Shown here one piece after another: positions 1 to 9,156 of a DNA stretch of 39,277 nt (position 1 is the stretch's first letter; the number at the start of each line of letters is the position of its first letter). Position numbers and translations under genes: made by a program. This stretch comes from an uncultured Alphaproteobacteria bacterium. GTDB lineage: Bacteria > Pseudomonadota > Alphaproteobacteria > HIMB59 > GCA-002718135. The notes beneath the pieces are model-generated. The model did not search any database, was not told the origin of the DNA, and was given only the letters and a program-made list of their open reading frames with translations. The stretch covers positions 1 through 39,277 of the forward strand of contig CABZFN010000010.1 in assembly GCA_902525035.1 (NCBI GenBank), in the 5' to 3' direction.

Positions 1-1515
1 AAACAGCTTGAAATTGATGGTTTTAGTTTTATTCTCCCATCAACTGATCTTCTTTCAAAATCAAATTTAAAAAATAATAAAAACACAGAGTTAGATAAAA
101 TAAATGAGAATGCTGCAATAAAATTAGAAAAAACACTTTCTGAATATGGTGTTGATGGTAAAATTATTGGTTTTAGTAGTGGTCCAATAGTAACATTGTT
201 TGAATTTGTACCAAATGCTGGTATCAAATCTAGTAAAGTAATAGGTTTGTCAGATGATATTGCTAGAGCAATGTCATCTATTTCTGCAAGAATTTCTACC
301 CAACCAGGAAAAACGAGTTTGGGAATTGAGATTCCAAATATGAAAAGAGATAGCGTTTTGTTTGGTGATTTAATTGAGGAAGGAGAATTTGAAATACAAA
401 GTGAGTCTCTTACATTAGCTCTTGGTAAGGATATATCAGGTAAAAGTATCTTTGCAAATTTAGAACGAATGCCTCATTTATTAATCGCTGGAACAACAGG
501 TTCAGGAAAATCAGTAGGTATTAATACAATGATATTGAGTATACTTTACAAATTTAAACCTAATGAATGTAAGTTAATTTTAATAGACCCTAAAATGTTA
601 GAGTTAAGTGTTTATGAAGATATACCACATTTGTTAACACCTGTTGTTACAGATCCAAAGAAAGCAGTTTTTGCTCTTAAGTGGGTAGTTAGAGAAATGG
701 AAAATAGGTATAGATTAATGAGTTCTTTGAACGTAAAAAATATAGATTCATATAATAGAAAAGTTTTTAGAACTATTTCGTCTGGTAGAAAACTCTATAG
801 AGAAGTTCAAACTGGAATAGATGATGACTCACGAATGCCAATAATTGAGAAGCAGGAAATACAACTTGAAAAAATGCCTTATATAGTTGTTGTAATTGAT
901 GAAATGGCAGATTTAATGATGGTAGCTGGGAAAGAAGTTGAATCATTAATTCAAAGATTAGCACAAATGGCAAGGGCTTCAGGAATTCATTTAATAACAG
1001 CTACCCAAAGACCTAGTGTTGATGTTATAACTGGAACTATAAAAGCAAATTTTCCAAGTCGTATTAGTTACAAAGTATCAAGCAAATTTGATAGCAGAAC
1101 AATTTTAAATGAAATGGGTGCAGAACAATTACTCGGAAGTGGTGACATGTTATTCTTAGAAAATGGAGGTATAATAAGAAGATTGCATGGCGGTTATGTG
1201 TCAGAAGATGAGGTTAATAGAGTTGTTTCATATATTAAAAAACAAGCTACATTTGATTATAAAACAGAAATATCATTATCTGAAGAAGGGTTAACTTCTT
1301 TAACTAAAGATGATTTAATTTCTTCAAATTATGATGATCTTTATAGTAAGGCTGTTGAAATAGTTGTAAAACAACAAAAAGTTTCTACAAGCTATATACA
1401 AAGGTATCTTCAAATTGGTTACAATAGAGCCGCTAGAATTGTTGAAAAAATGGAAGAAGATGGGGTTATTAGCGAAGCAAACAATGCGGGTAAAAGACAT
1501 GTTCTCAAAAAATGA
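1..1515 (+). CDS. ftsK: DNA translocase FtsK, 3' part (5' end outside window)
   Basis: FtsK is the septum-anchored motor that pumps chromosome ends away from the closing division site and activates XerCD recombination at dif. The frame is open from base 1, so the visible 504 residues are only the C-terminal motor and gamma parts; the membrane domain and linker lie upstream. The alpha/beta motor shows Walker A GTTGSGKS at visible residues 164-171 and Walker B ending in D300-E301. Typical FtsK stretches such as GIEIPN and IDPKMLELSVY are also present. The winged-helix gamma domain, which reads KOPS polarity sequences, covers about residues 444-504. The 3' end overlaps the start of the LolA-like gene by 17 bases. 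FtsK-LolA adjacency is common in alphaproteobacteria, so the identification is very secure. Confidence 0.97.
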   Translation, partial: KQLEIDGFSFILPSTDLLSKSNLKNNKNTELDKINENAAIKLEKTLSEYGVDGKIIGFSSGPIVTLFEFVPNAGIKSSKVIGLSDDIARAMSSISARISTQPGKTSLGIEIPNMKRDSVLFGDLIEEGEFEIQSESLTLALGKDISGKSIFANLERMPHLLIAGTTGSGKSVGINTMILSILYKFKPNECKLILIDPKMLELSVYEDIPHLLTPVVTDPKKAVFALKWVVREMENRYRLMSSLNVKNIDSYNRKVFRTISSGRKLYREVQTGIDDDSRMPIIEKQEIQLEKMPYIVVVIDEMADLMMVAGKEVESLIQRLAQMARASGIHLITATQRPSVDVITGTIKANFPSRISYKVSSKFDSRTILNEMGAEQLLGSGDMLFLENGGIIRRLHGGYVSEDEVNRVVSYIKKQATFDYKTEISLSEEGLTSLTKDDLISSNYDDLYSKAVEIVVKQQKVSTSYIQRYLQIGYNRAARIVEKMEEDGVISEANNAGKRHVLKK

Positions 1516-2092
1516 AAAAAAATTATTTATTTTTTTCATTATTATTTTTTTGTTTTCTAAAAATAGCTATTCAGAAAATAGTAATAAAAATAAGGCTTTA
1601 GATTATTTAAATTCATTAAAATATTTTTCCGCCTCTTTCATACAAAATGATGGGGAAAATTTAAGCGAAGGTAAGGTGTATATTGGAAATAAAAGAGTTA
1701 GAGCAGACTATTCTACACCCACAAAAATATTAATAATTCTAGATGAAAATAAAGCAATGTATTATGATTATGAGCTTGAGGAAGATGAGTTTTTTAATCC
1801 AAAAAACACAAATGCCTGGTTTTTTTATGATATTTTCAGGAATCCTCTTTTTTTTGAAGACGGCATATTATTTGAAAAAAATAATGAGTTAATAATTGAA
1901 AAAAATGGCTTTGATAATACGGATAAAAAATTTTTAATAAGAGTTTTTTTTGAAAAAAACCCCTTTACTCTTAGAGCAATAGAAGTTGATAGAGATGATA
2001 ATTTTCTTAGATTATCAATTTATAATCATAATTATAATGAAGAATTTGATGAAGATTTTTTTAAACTTATTAATCCTCAATATTTAAATTAA
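1499..2092 (+). CDS. lolA: LolA-like outer-membrane lipoprotein carrier
   Basis: Probable periplasmic chaperone that moves lipoproteins from the LolCDE transporter to the outer membrane. I start it at the ATG at 1499, inside the end of ftsK, because this gives a clean signal peptide: a lysine-rich N-terminus, a Phe/Ile-rich core and a likely cut after about residue 23 (SYS). A longer upstream in-frame start would spoil that signal. The 197-residue product has the LolA pattern: an aromatic-Gln motif (ASFIQND), then a G-K-V-Y-I-G strand and a D-Y-xx-P segment typical of the half-barrel. Identity to better-known LolA proteins looks low. Support comes from the fold pattern and the position directly after ftsK. 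Its stop shares four bases with the convergent regulator gene. Confidence 0.8.
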   Translation: MFSKNEKKLFIFFIIIFLFSKNSYSENSNKNKALDYLNSLKYFSASFIQNDGENLSEGKVYIGNKRVRADYSTPTKILIILDENKAMYYDYELEEDEFFNPKNTNAWFFYDIFRNPLFFEDGILFEKNNELIIEKNGFDNTDKKFLIRVFFEKNPFTLRAIEVDRDDNFLRLSIYNHNYNEEFDEDFFKLINPQYLN

Positions 2093-2691
2093 ACTGTAAT
2101 TATTAATTTTTCATTTTTAGTTTTTATCTTTACCTTTGTATTTATTTTACTCATTTTCCTTCTTATTCTTGTAAGATGGCTTTCTAGAGAATTTGTTTCC
2201 ATATTTGATTTAATGTTAAGAATATATTCTTTTATAAAATTTTTACTTGTTTCCTTTTCTCTTATTAAATGAATTAAAATATCTAACTCTGCTTTGGTTA
2301 AATAACAAAATAAATTATTTTTTAAGTTAATTAATTTTTCATTATCAATAGACAGGTCATGGAAATCAAATTGTAAATTTTGTATAAAGTTCTCAATACT
2401 ATTTTCGAAATTAATTATTGAAAGTGGGCATCGTAATAATTGTATGGCTTTATTAAAAAATAGATTATTGTTTTTTATGCAAGAAATAACCAGATAGGTA
2501 CTATTTAAATTTTTGAAGTTAACCAAACTAACCTCTTTGTTATCATTTATAATAATAATATTTGCACCTTGAGGATGTAAGCTATTCTCAATATCTTCTA
2601 AGTCCATTAAAAATAAATCATATTTTAACAAAAAATTTCCTAAAAAATTTCGGATACTTTTATTTGAGAATATGTTTAATTTACTTTTCAT
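2089..2691 (-). CDS. Response-regulator-like protein with OmpR-type winged helix and degenerate receiver
   Basis: Probable DNA-binding regulator of 200 residues. Residues about 131-200 fit the OmpR/PhoB winged helix: LTKAELDIL opens the domain, and TNSLESHLTRIRRKM (166-180) matches the recognition helix. The usual G-Y wing tip is replaced by KNEKLIIT. The first 110 residues have the length and strand spacing of a receiver, but I see no acidic pocket, no phospho-acceptor Asp in a D-L-x-x-P setting and no conserved Lys before the last strand. Phosphorylation is therefore unlikely. Its ATG overlaps the yggS stop (ATGA), so the two are probably co-translated. The target is unknown. A receiver-like fold is inferred from length and spacing only. 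Confidence 0.7.
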   Translation of the reverse strand: MKSKLNIFSNKSIRNFLGNFLLKYDLFLMDLEDIENSLHPQGANIIIINDNKEVSLVNFKNLNSTYLVISCIKNNNLFFNKAIQLLRCPLSIINFENSIENFIQNLQFDFHDLSIDNEKLINLKNNLFCYLTKAELDILIHLIREKETSKNFIKEYILNIKSNMETNSLESHLTRIRRKMSKINTKVKIKTKNEKLIITV

Positions 2692-3332
2692 AGTCTCTTC
2701 CCAAATAAAATTGTTCCAAGCCTGATATATGTTGGGTTAAATTTTAATGCTATCTCAAAATCATTACTCATACCAATACTTAATTCACTAATTTTGTTTT
2801 CATTTGCTAAAAGTTTCAATTTAGAAAAATGATATTTTGGATCTTCATCAATAGGAGGAATACACATTAGACCGCAGATTGATATTTTCATTTCATTTTT
2901 TAGGAAAAATAAAAAATCTTTAGTATCTTCTGGAAAAATTCCACTTTTTGATTTTTCTTTTCCAGTATTAATTTGGAGAAAAATTTTCTTATTTTTTAAT
3001 AAATCAATGTGTTTAGAGAACTCTTTTGCTATTTTCTCTCTATCTAAAGTGTGAAAAACATCGAATAATGATATAGCGGTTTTTACTTTATTTGACTGCA
3101 GGGGCCCTGTTAGGTGTAATTCTATTTTTGGATTATTTTGTTTGATTTTTTGAAATTTTTGCTGAGCCTCTTGAACACGATTTTCTCCAAATATATAGAC
3201 TCCTGCATTGATAGCCTCTATTACGCTTTTTAGGGGATTATTTTTTGATATAGCGATAATTTTGGCTGAATTACCAGTTTTTTTTAAAAAATCATTGATT
3301 TCATTGTATTTTTTAATATCAAACATAAACAT
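2688..3332 (-). CDS. yggS: YggS/PROSC family PLP homeostasis protein
   Basis: Cytoplasmic pyridoxal-5'-phosphate binding protein with an alanine-racemase-like barrel, involved in keeping PLP and amino-acid pools balanced. The 214-residue product has the PLP lysine (K30 in AISKNNP), the FGENRVQEA motif, HLTGPLQSNK and the phosphate-binding end segment SIGMSNDFE followed by RLGTILFG. Two ATGs are possible (3332 and 3326) and neither has a clear Shine-Dalgarno sequence. A perfect 7-bp inverted repeat lies two bases upstream of the first ATG. The gene is followed by a coupled regulator and diverges from the porin gene. Confidence 0.93.
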   Translation of the reverse strand: MFMFDIKKYNEINDFLKKTGNSAKIIAISKNNPLKSVIEAINAGVYIFGENRVQEAQQKFQKIKQNNPKIELHLTGPLQSNKVKTAISLFDVFHTLDREKIAKEFSKHIDLLKNKKIFLQINTGKEKSKSGIFPEDTKDFLFFLKNEMKISICGLMCIPPIDEDPKYHFSKLKLLANENKISELSIGMSNDFEIALKFNPTYIRLGTILFGKRL

Positions 3333-3334
3333 CT

Positions 3335-3374
3335 ATGTTGTAAAAAAACAACATTGTTACAAAAAATATAACAA
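3335..3374. promoter_or_regulatory. Two tandem inverted repeats upstream of yggS
   Basis: Two dyads sit back to back in the yggS/porin divergent gap. The first is ATGTTGT, a six-A spacer and ACAACAT (3335-3354). The second is TTGTTA, a nine-base spacer and TAACAA (3354-3374). They share a TTGT/ACAA theme. They could be paired operator sites, or hairpins in the yggS leader, where the first would sit directly before the start codon. Seen directly; function is inference. Confidence 0.4.
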
Positions 3375-3389
3375 ATTATTATGCTTTTT

Positions 3390-3418
3390 TTGTAATTTAT
3401 TCAATTTTTAAATAATAC
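3390..3418 (+). promoter_or_regulatory. Possible sigma-70 type promoter of the porin gene
   Basis: TTGTAA at 3390-3395 and TAATAC at 3413-3418 are separated by 17 bases. The -35 is a good match and the -10 a fair one. The predicted transcript start, near 3425, falls at the left arm of the inverted repeat that opens the porin leader. In such AT-rich DNA chance matches are common, so confidence is low. Confidence 0.35.
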
Positions 3419-3425
3419 AATCACT

Positions 3426-3448
3426 AATACAAGTTTGTTTCTTGTATT
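3426..3448 (+). repeat. 8-bp inverted repeat in porin leader
   Basis: AATACAAG (3426-3433) and CTTGTATT (3441-3448) are perfect complements around a 7-base loop. In the predicted mRNA this would be a stem-loop at or very near the 5' end. It abuts the next palindrome directly. Confidence 0.65.
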
Positions 3449-3465
3449 TAATGAATATTCATTAA
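3448..3465 (+). repeat. 18-bp perfect palindrome upstream of the porin ribosome site
   Basis: TTAATGAATATTCATTAA is its own reverse complement. It ends five bases before the AAGGAG ribosome-binding site at 3471-3476. As RNA it could fold with 7-bp arms and a 4-base loop; as DNA it could be an operator for a dimeric regulator. Confidence 0.65.
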
Positions 3466-3481
3466 CTCAAAAGGAGTAATT

Positions 3482-4522
3482 ATGAAAAAAGAACTATTAA
3501 TGGGAACTGCTCTAGTTTCAACGCTTGGCGCTGCTTCAGTTGCTGAAGCTGTTACAGCTACTATGAGTGGTAACCACCAAACTGGTATTGAGTTTGATTC
3601 ACCTAACAGTGGAACAGACACAAATGCTCAGATTAACGACAACAACTTTACTGTGTCACTTTCTGAGACTACTGATGGTGGTATGACTATTTCATCTAGC
3701 TTTAAAGTAATGGATGAAAATACAAAAGAAGATTATGATGCTGGATTTACTTTAGCATTTACTGACGGCTCAAAGCTTGATGTGATTGCTGCTGGTAATG
3801 CATCTGGATCACATGCTGTTTCAATTCCAGGATCTGCTGGTGCTGAAGGTGTAGGTAATACATCTTCAAATATGGCTCCTACTGGTTTAGACTTCATGAC
3901 TGGTTCAACTGCATTAGGTGTTGAATACCACACCGCTGCTGACTTCTTAGCAGATGGTTTGAAAATGTCTTTCTCAGCTTCAACAGATACGGGTGCTGCA
4001 GCAACAGCTACTTATAGAAATGACAGTCACTTAGCAATTGGTGCAACTTATGTAACTGATCTTGGTGACACAGCATTAACAATTGGTGCTGGTTATTCTG
4101 AAATAGATGGTGCAAAAACTGGTACTGCAGTAAAAGATGATACTGGCGGTATTCATGTTGGTTTAAGTGCTGTAACTGGTGACTTAACAGTTGCTGTCGG
4201 TTTTGCTGATGGTTCTGTTGCTGGTGTATCTGACAATGGTTCAGATGAGTATACAGCTGAAGTTGTTAAAGCTGGTGTGAAATATGTAACTGGAGATCTA
4301 ACATTTAATGTTGGAATTGCTTCAGGTGAAGCAGATGATCACGCTATTGGCGGTGACGACGGAACTGATGATGCTCAGGATGTAACTTCTGCAAGTATTT
4401 CTTATGCTGTTGCGTCAGGTGTAACTGCTATTCTTGGTTACACTTCTACTGAATCTTCTGATGAAGGGGCTTCAACTGACGACGGATCTGCATGGTATAT
4501 CGGTGCAAACATGTCATTCTAA
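3482..4522 (+). CDS. Outer-membrane porin
   Basis: Predicted trimeric-type outer-membrane porin of 346 residues. A signal peptide is clear: MKKELL start, small-residue core and AEA|V cut after about residue 23. The mature part is Gly-, Ala-, Thr- and Asp-rich with alternating hydrophobic strands, almost no Cys, and a C-terminal Phe (ANMSF), which is the beta-barrel assembly signal. Acidic loops (for example GEADDHAIGGDDGTDDA) suggest a negatively charged surface. It has a strong AAGGAG ribosome site, while most genes here have none that is obvious. It also has its own terminator and visibly less A/T-driven codon use, all consistent with a highly expressed single-gene unit. Substrate selectivity cannot be told from sequence. 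Confidence 0.88.
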   Translation: MKKELLMGTALVSTLGAASVAEAVTATMSGNHQTGIEFDSPNSGTDTNAQINDNNFTVSLSETTDGGMTISSSFKVMDENTKEDYDAGFTLAFTDGSKLDVIAAGNASGSHAVSIPGSAGAEGVGNTSSNMAPTGLDFMTGSTALGVEYHTAADFLADGLKMSFSASTDTGAAATATYRNDSHLAIGATYVTDLGDTALTIGAGYSEIDGAKTGTAVKDDTGGIHVGLSAVTGDLTVAVGFADGSVAGVSDNGSDEYTAEVVKAGVKYVTGDLTFNVGIASGEADDHAIGGDDGTDDAQDVTSASISYAVASGVTAILGYTSTESSDEGASTDDGSAWYIGANMSF

Positions 4523-4542
4523 TTTAAGATTTTATATCTTTG

Positions 4543-4575
4543 AAAACGGCACTTTTATTAGTGCCGTTTTTTTTT
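4543..4575 (+). terminator. Rho-independent terminator of the porin gene
   Basis: AAAACGGCAC (4543-4552) pairs with GTGCCGTTTT (4561-4570) around an 8-base loop, followed by a T run to 4575. It is the only textbook GC-stem plus U-tract terminator I could find in the window. Confidence 0.93.
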
Positions 4576-4615
4576 ATGTTTTACTTTTATCCTCCGATAC
4601 AATAATTAGAATCAA

Positions 4616-5224
4616 ATGTTTATGCTTCGCTTAGTTCTCACAACATCATTATTTTTTATTGTTTCTTGTAACAATAATAAAAGTGAAGAAGAAATGAAAG
4701 AATTGTGGTCGAAAGCACAAACTAGAGAATCAATTATTCAAAGATCTGGAACTAAATTCAACTCAGCAATGGACATGGATCTTGCAATGAGAGATGCTGA
4801 AACCAGATTGCAAAGTGGTGGTGGGTTATTAGGTAAGGGCGGTTTGTCTTTTGGTGATATTTTAAATAGAGAGAGTAAAACTCAGGACTCAGATACAAAT
4901 ACCGTAAATATGTCTGTAAATGTATTTCTATGGAGAAGTGCTTTGGAAACATTAGACTTTATGCCTTTAAGTTCTGCAGATCCAATAGGGGGGACAATCA
5001 TTACTGATTGGTATTCGACAACATCTAATGAAAATGAAAGATGTAAACTAAATATTTTCATCTCAGGCAAAAAACTTAATACTGAAAATCTTAAAGTAAC
5101 TTCTTTTTGTCAAGAATTTAAAAATCAAATATGGGTAAACAAATTAGTAGATAAAGAAAATAATACAAAAATTGAAAATGCTATATTAAACAAAGCAAAG
5201 AAACTAAGATTACAATCAAGTTAA
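4616..5224 (+). CDS. DUF3576 family lipoprotein
   Basis: Predicted outer-membrane or periplasmic lipoprotein of 202 residues and unknown biochemical role. The N-terminus is a lipoprotein signal with a lipobox ending FIVSC (Cys18). The DUF3576 core is recognisable from [33 protein letters not shown] and the end segment [13 protein letters not shown]. The family is almost confined to alphaproteobacteria, where it commonly precedes leuS, as here (4-base gap). An alternative ATG two codons in (4622) would make a slightly shorter signal. Placement upstream of leuS, lptE and holA suggests one operon. Confidence 0.85.
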   Translation: MFMLRLVLTTSLFFIVSCNNNKSEEEMKELWSKAQTRESIIQRSGTKFNSAMDMDLAMRDAETRLQSGGGLLGKGGLSFGDILNRESKTQDSDTNTVNMSVNVFLWRSALETLDFMPLSSADPIGGTIITDWYSTTSNENERCKLNIFISGKKLNTENLKVTSFCQEFKNQIWVNKLVDKENNTKIENAILNKAKKLRLQSS

Positions 5225-5228
5225 AGTA

Positions 5229-7742
5229 GTGTCATCAAGATACAATCATAAAGTAGTTGAGAAAAAATGGCAGCAAGCCTGGTTAGATAAAAAGGTTTTC
5301 CAAACCTTAAAAGATAAAAATAAAAAAAAATATTATGTTTTAGAGATGTTTCCATATCCATCTGGAAAAATTCATATGGGTCACGTTAGAAATTATACAC
5401 TTGGAGATGTAGTTGCAAGATACAAGAAAATGAAAGGTTTTAATGTGCTTCACCCAATGGGCTGGGATGCTTTTGGTCTACCTGCTGAAAACGCTGCATT
5501 AACAGAAAAAAAACACCCAGAAACATGGACATATCAAAATATAAAAACAATGAAAGGTCAATTGTTACAAATGGGTTTGTCTTTAGACTGGGAAAGAGAA
5601 ATCGCAACATGTCATCCAGAATATTATAAACATGAACAAAAGTTTTTTATTGATATGTTTAAAGCTGGTTTAGCTTATAAAAAAGAGGCTGAGGTTAATT
5701 GGGACCCAGTTGATAAGACAGTCTTAGCCAATGAGCAGGTAATTGATGGAAGGGGCTGGAGGTCTGGAGCACTGGTTGAAAAGAAAAAGTTGTCTCAGTG
5801 GTTTTTAAAAATAAGCAAGTACTCGGATGAGCTTTTAAGTGATTTAGATAGTTTAGACAATTGGCCAAACAAAGTAAAGGTAATGCAATCAAATTGGATT
5901 GGAAAATCAATAGGAGCAGAAATAGACTTTAATATCTCAGGTGGAGATAAAAATATTACTGTTTTTACAACTAGGCCTGACACAATTTTTGGAGCAACTT
6001 TTATTGCCCTATCTACAGATCATGAGCTTGTAATTGACGCTTCAAAAAAAAATGTTAGGTTAAAAAAATTTATAAAAGATTGTGAAGGATTAAATTCAGA
6101 CAAAATAAAAAGGGGTTTTAATATTGGTTTGTCAGTAAATCATCCTTTTATTGAAGGAAAAAAGCTTCAAGTTTTTGTGGCTAATTTTGTTTTAAAAGAA
6201 TATGGGCTTGGTGCTATTTTTGGTTGCCCTGCTCACGATCAAAGAGATTTAGATTTTGCAAAAGAATATAATCTTGAAGTTATTCCTGTTGTTAAACCAA
6301 TTGATGTATTTAATGATTCATATAACTTAGATAATGATGCTTATACAGGGGAAGGAACAATAATTAATTCAGATTTTTTAAACGGTCTTAAAATAGATGA
6401 AGCAAAAAACAAGATTATAGAAGAAATAGAAAATAAGAAAATAGGAAGAAAGAAAGTAAATTTCAAGTTAAGGGATTGGGGAATTTCAAGGCAGAGATTT
6501 TGGGGTTGTCCAATACCAATTATTTACAGAGAAGATGGTGAGGTATTGGCTGTAGAAGATGTTGAGTTGCCTGTCAAACTTCCAGAAATTAAAAAATTTA
6601 GTGAATCTTCATCTACACTAGAAAATATTTCTGATTGGAAAGAAACAGTGTGCTCAAAGACAGGAATGAAAGCTTTCAGGGAAACTGATACTTTTGATAC
6701 TTTTTTTGAGTCTTCTTGGTATTACTTTAGATATTGTAATGCAAGATTAGATAAGGCTTTTGATAAAAGTGATATTGATTATTGGCTGCCAGTTGATCAG
6801 TATATTGGTGGTATTGAACACGCCATACTCCACCTTTTGTACTCTAGGTTTTTTACCAAAGCTTTAAGAGACCTTGGTTATTTTAGTTTGGATGAACCAT
6901 TTAAGGGTTTGTTTACTCAAGGGATGGTTACTCACATAACTTACAAGAATACAAATGGTGATTGGGTTGAGCCAAAAAATGTAGAAAAAATTGATGATAG
7001 ATTTAAAGATAATAATAAACTGGATGTAAAAACAGGTAAAATTGAGAAAATGAGTAAATCAAAAAAAAATGTAGTTGATCCAAATGATATAATTGAAACC
7101 TATGGAGCAGATACAGCTAGGTGGTTTATGTTGTCTGACAGCCCTCCAGAGAGAGATTTACAGTGGACTGATACTGGTATAGCTGCATCGTTCAAATTCA
7201 TAAATAAATTGTTTGAATTTATTGATAAATTTAACAATTATAAAACACATAATACTAATGATCTAGAAGTAAAAGAGAGTCTCAAAAAATTAATTAATCA
7301 AGTTTCAGAAAATATTGAAGTTTTTCAATTTAATAAATCTGTTGCCAAAATCTATGAATATGTAAATGTGCTTAATGAAGGTTTGTTAAAAAATAAATTA
7401 TCAAAAAAAGACTTTGAGTGGTCGCTAGAAAAACTATCTATCATTTTACAGCCATTTGTCCCTCATATAAGTGAAGAAATTTGGTCAAATCTAAGTCGTG
7501 AAAATTTATGTATTAATGAAAGTTGGGTTGTTGAAGATGTGAAGAAAAATATTAAATTTAAAATTGCAATACAAATAAATGGAAAAACCAAAGAAATTAT
7601 TGAAGTAGACGAAAAATTAACAAAAGACGGTATACTTTCTATTGTAAGAAATAATGACAAAATAAAGAAAAATTTATTAGGTAAAAATATTTCAAGAGAA
7701 ATATATGTGCCTGGTAAAATTGTGAATTTGGTAACTCTGTGA
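5229..7742 (+). CDS. leuS: Leucyl-tRNA synthetase
   Basis: Class I aminoacyl-tRNA synthetase that charges tRNA-Leu. The start is GTG ([14 protein letters not shown]), four bases after the DUF3576 stop. The 837-residue protein has the HIGH-type motif HMGH at 49-52 and the KMSKS motif at 607-611. The CP1 editing domain carries [12 protein letters not shown] and AHDQRD, with the editing aspartate at about D337. The C-terminal anticodon-binding region and the short LeuRS tail ([11 protein letters not shown]) are present, so the enzyme is complete. Its stop overlaps the GTG start of the LptE-like gene, which suggests translational coupling. Confidence 0.98.
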   Translation: MSSRYNHKVVEKKWQQAWLDKKVFQTLKDKNKKKYYVLEMFPYPSGKIHMGHVRNYTLGDVVARYKKMKGFNVLHPMGWDAFGLPAENAALTEKKHPETWTYQNIKTMKGQLLQMGLSLDWEREIATCHPEYYKHEQKFFIDMFKAGLAYKKEAEVNWDPVDKTVLANEQVIDGRGWRSGALVEKKKLSQWFLKISKYSDELLSDLDSLDNWPNKVKVMQSNWIGKSIGAEIDFNISGGDKNITVFTTRPDTIFGATFIALSTDHELVIDASKKNVRLKKFIKDCEGLNSDKIKRGFNIGLSVNHPFIEGKKLQVFVANFVLKEYGLGAIFGCPAHDQRDLDFAKEYNLEVIPVVKPIDVFNDSYNLDNDAYTGEGTIINSDFLNGLKIDEAKNKIIEEIENKKIGRKKVNFKLRDWGISRQRFWGCPIPIIYREDGEVLAVEDVELPVKLPEIKKFSESSSTLENISDWKETVCSKTGMKAFRETDTFDTFFESSWYYFRYCNARLDKAFDKSDIDYWLPVDQYIGGIEHAILHLLYSRFFTKALRDLGYFSLDEPFKGLFTQGMVTHITYKNTNGDWVEPKNVEKIDDRFKDNNKLDVKTGKIEKMSKSKKNVVDPNDIIETYGADTARWFMLSDSPPERDLQWTDTGIAASFKFINKLFEFIDKFNNYKTHNTNDLEVKESLKKLINQVSENIEVFQFNKSVAKIYEYVNVLNEGLLKNKLSKKDFEWSLEKLSIILQPFVPHISEEIWSNLSRENLCINESWVVEDVKKNIKFKIAIQINGKTKEIIEVDEKLTKDGILSIVRNNDKIKKNLLGKNISREIYVPGKIVNLVTL

Positions 7743-8227
7743 AAAACTTACTTTTAGTTTTTCTTATAATTTATGTTTCTGCTTGTAGTGGTATTGAGTT
7801 TGTTTACAAAGATAATAAAAACTTAACAAACCCCATATATGAAAAAACTGAAGTTAATACTACTGGTTTAGATTTGGTTTTTATCAACTCATACATTCCA
7901 ATGTTTTTTGGTGTTGATAAAGAAGGTTTGTATGAGTTATCTATTAATATAAATGAAACAAAAACAAACAGGTCTGTAGAAGCTAACCAAGTTACAACAA
8001 ATATTAAACATGATCTGATTTTCTATTACACATTATTATCAAAAGAAAAAAAATGTGTTATCTATGAGAAAGAAATATTGTCTTATTTTTCTGTTATACC
8101 TAAATCATCAGGTTATAATTATGGAACTGATGCATCTTTAGAAAAAAAATATGAGTTGGCAATATCTGAAAACTTAAACCGGTTTGTTACCTTTGTATCA
8201 AGTGCAAACCTCAGTAATTGTAAATGA
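7739..8227 (+). CDS. lptE: LptE-like LPS-assembly lipoprotein
   Basis: Probable LptE, the lipoprotein plug of the LptD outer-membrane LPS translocon. The start is GTG, overlapping the leuS stop by four bases. Residues 1-16 form a lipoprotein signal ending in a lipobox Cys (SAC16). The remaining 145 residues are poorly conserved, with short beta strands and an alpha segment near the end as in LptE. The call rests mainly on lipoprotein nature, length (162 aa) and the leuS-lptE-holA order, which is widely conserved in proteobacteria. The end overlaps the holA-like start (ATGA). Confidence 0.72.
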   Translation: MKNLLLVFLIIYVSACSGIEFVYKDNKNLTNPIYEKTEVNTTGLDLVFINSYIPMFFGVDKEGLYELSININETKTNRSVEANQVTTNIKHDLIFYYTLLSKEKKCVIYEKEILSYFSVIPKSSGYNYGTDASLEKKYELAISENLNRFVTFVSSANLSNCK

Positions 8228-9156
8228 AGATTGATCCACTAGAAGTATTATTAAATAAAAATTTAAAAATTAATAAAAAACTTTTCTTAATAAGTGGAAA
8301 CGAAACAACCCTTATGGAAAAAATAAAAGAAACAATCTTTAAAAAATATAAAGAGGGTGCGATTAAAGAAAATATTGATACGATTGACGGTCTTGTCTTT
8401 GAATATGGTTTTTTTGAAGATAGGAAAATTTTTGTAGGTAAAAACTGTAAAGATATTAATGAAAAAAATTTAAATAAAATTAAAAAAACTAATGATATAT
8501 TTATATTTATCCAAGAAAATTCTACTAAAACAAAAAAAATTAAGTCTTTTTTTATAAAAGATAAAGATTCTCTATTAATTGACTGTTATGAATTAGATAG
8601 GGAATCAAAAATAAAAGCTATTAATTATTTTTTAAGCCTAAGTAAAATAGAGATACAAAAAGATCTTTATTGGATGTTAGTCGATAAATTAGATAACAAA
8701 TATGTTTTTCTAGAAAATACTATAAGAAAAATTATTGATTTAGATCAAAAAGATTTGACACTAGAAAATATTAAAAAGCTTCTAACTCTTAATGGTTTGG
8801 GTAAAGAAAAAATATTTTTTAGTTTATTAAGACAAAATCGTGAGATAATTGGATTGTATAGAGAAAAAATAAATACAACTTCTGATGTAAATGAATTTTA
8901 CTATCATTGTAAATTTTATTGTCAACTAATTATAGATTGTGAAAATTTAGAAGAATATAATAAAAAAATTCCATTATACTTATTTAGAGAAAGGGGGTTT
9001 TTAAGCGAAGTTTATAAAAAATATAATTCAAATAAAAAACAAGTTTTACTAAAACTTTTATTTTCTACAGAAAAAATTTTAAGAAAACAAAATACTTTGT
9101 CTTTAATTGCTGGGCTTCGTTTTTTTTTAAATATAAAAAAAATTACTGTTTCTTAA
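8224..9156 (+). CDS. holA: DNA polymerase III delta subunit-like protein
   Basis: Probable HolA, the clamp-loader subunit that opens the beta sliding clamp. The 310-residue length is near the family norm. Recognisable parts are the N-terminal KLFLISGNETTLMEKI segment, a middle lid region, and the C-terminal collar region with LSLIAGLRFF. The protein is extremely Lys/Ile/Asn-rich and divergent, so position after leuS-lptE is important support. The 3' end overlaps the convergent parB by 14 bases. Confidence 0.82.
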   Translation: MKIDPLEVLLNKNLKINKKLFLISGNETTLMEKIKETIFKKYKEGAIKENIDTIDGLVFEYGFFEDRKIFVGKNCKDINEKNLNKIKKTNDIFIFIQENSTKTKKIKSFFIKDKDSLLIDCYELDRESKIKAINYFLSLSKIEIQKDLYWMLVDKLDNKYVFLENTIRKIIDLDQKDLTLENIKKLLTLNGLGKEKIFFSLLRQNREIIGLYREKINTTSDVNEFYYHCKFYCQLIIDCENLEEYNKKIPLYLFRERGFLSEVYKKYNSNKKQVLLKLLFSTEKILRKQNTLSLIAGLRFFLNIKKITVS

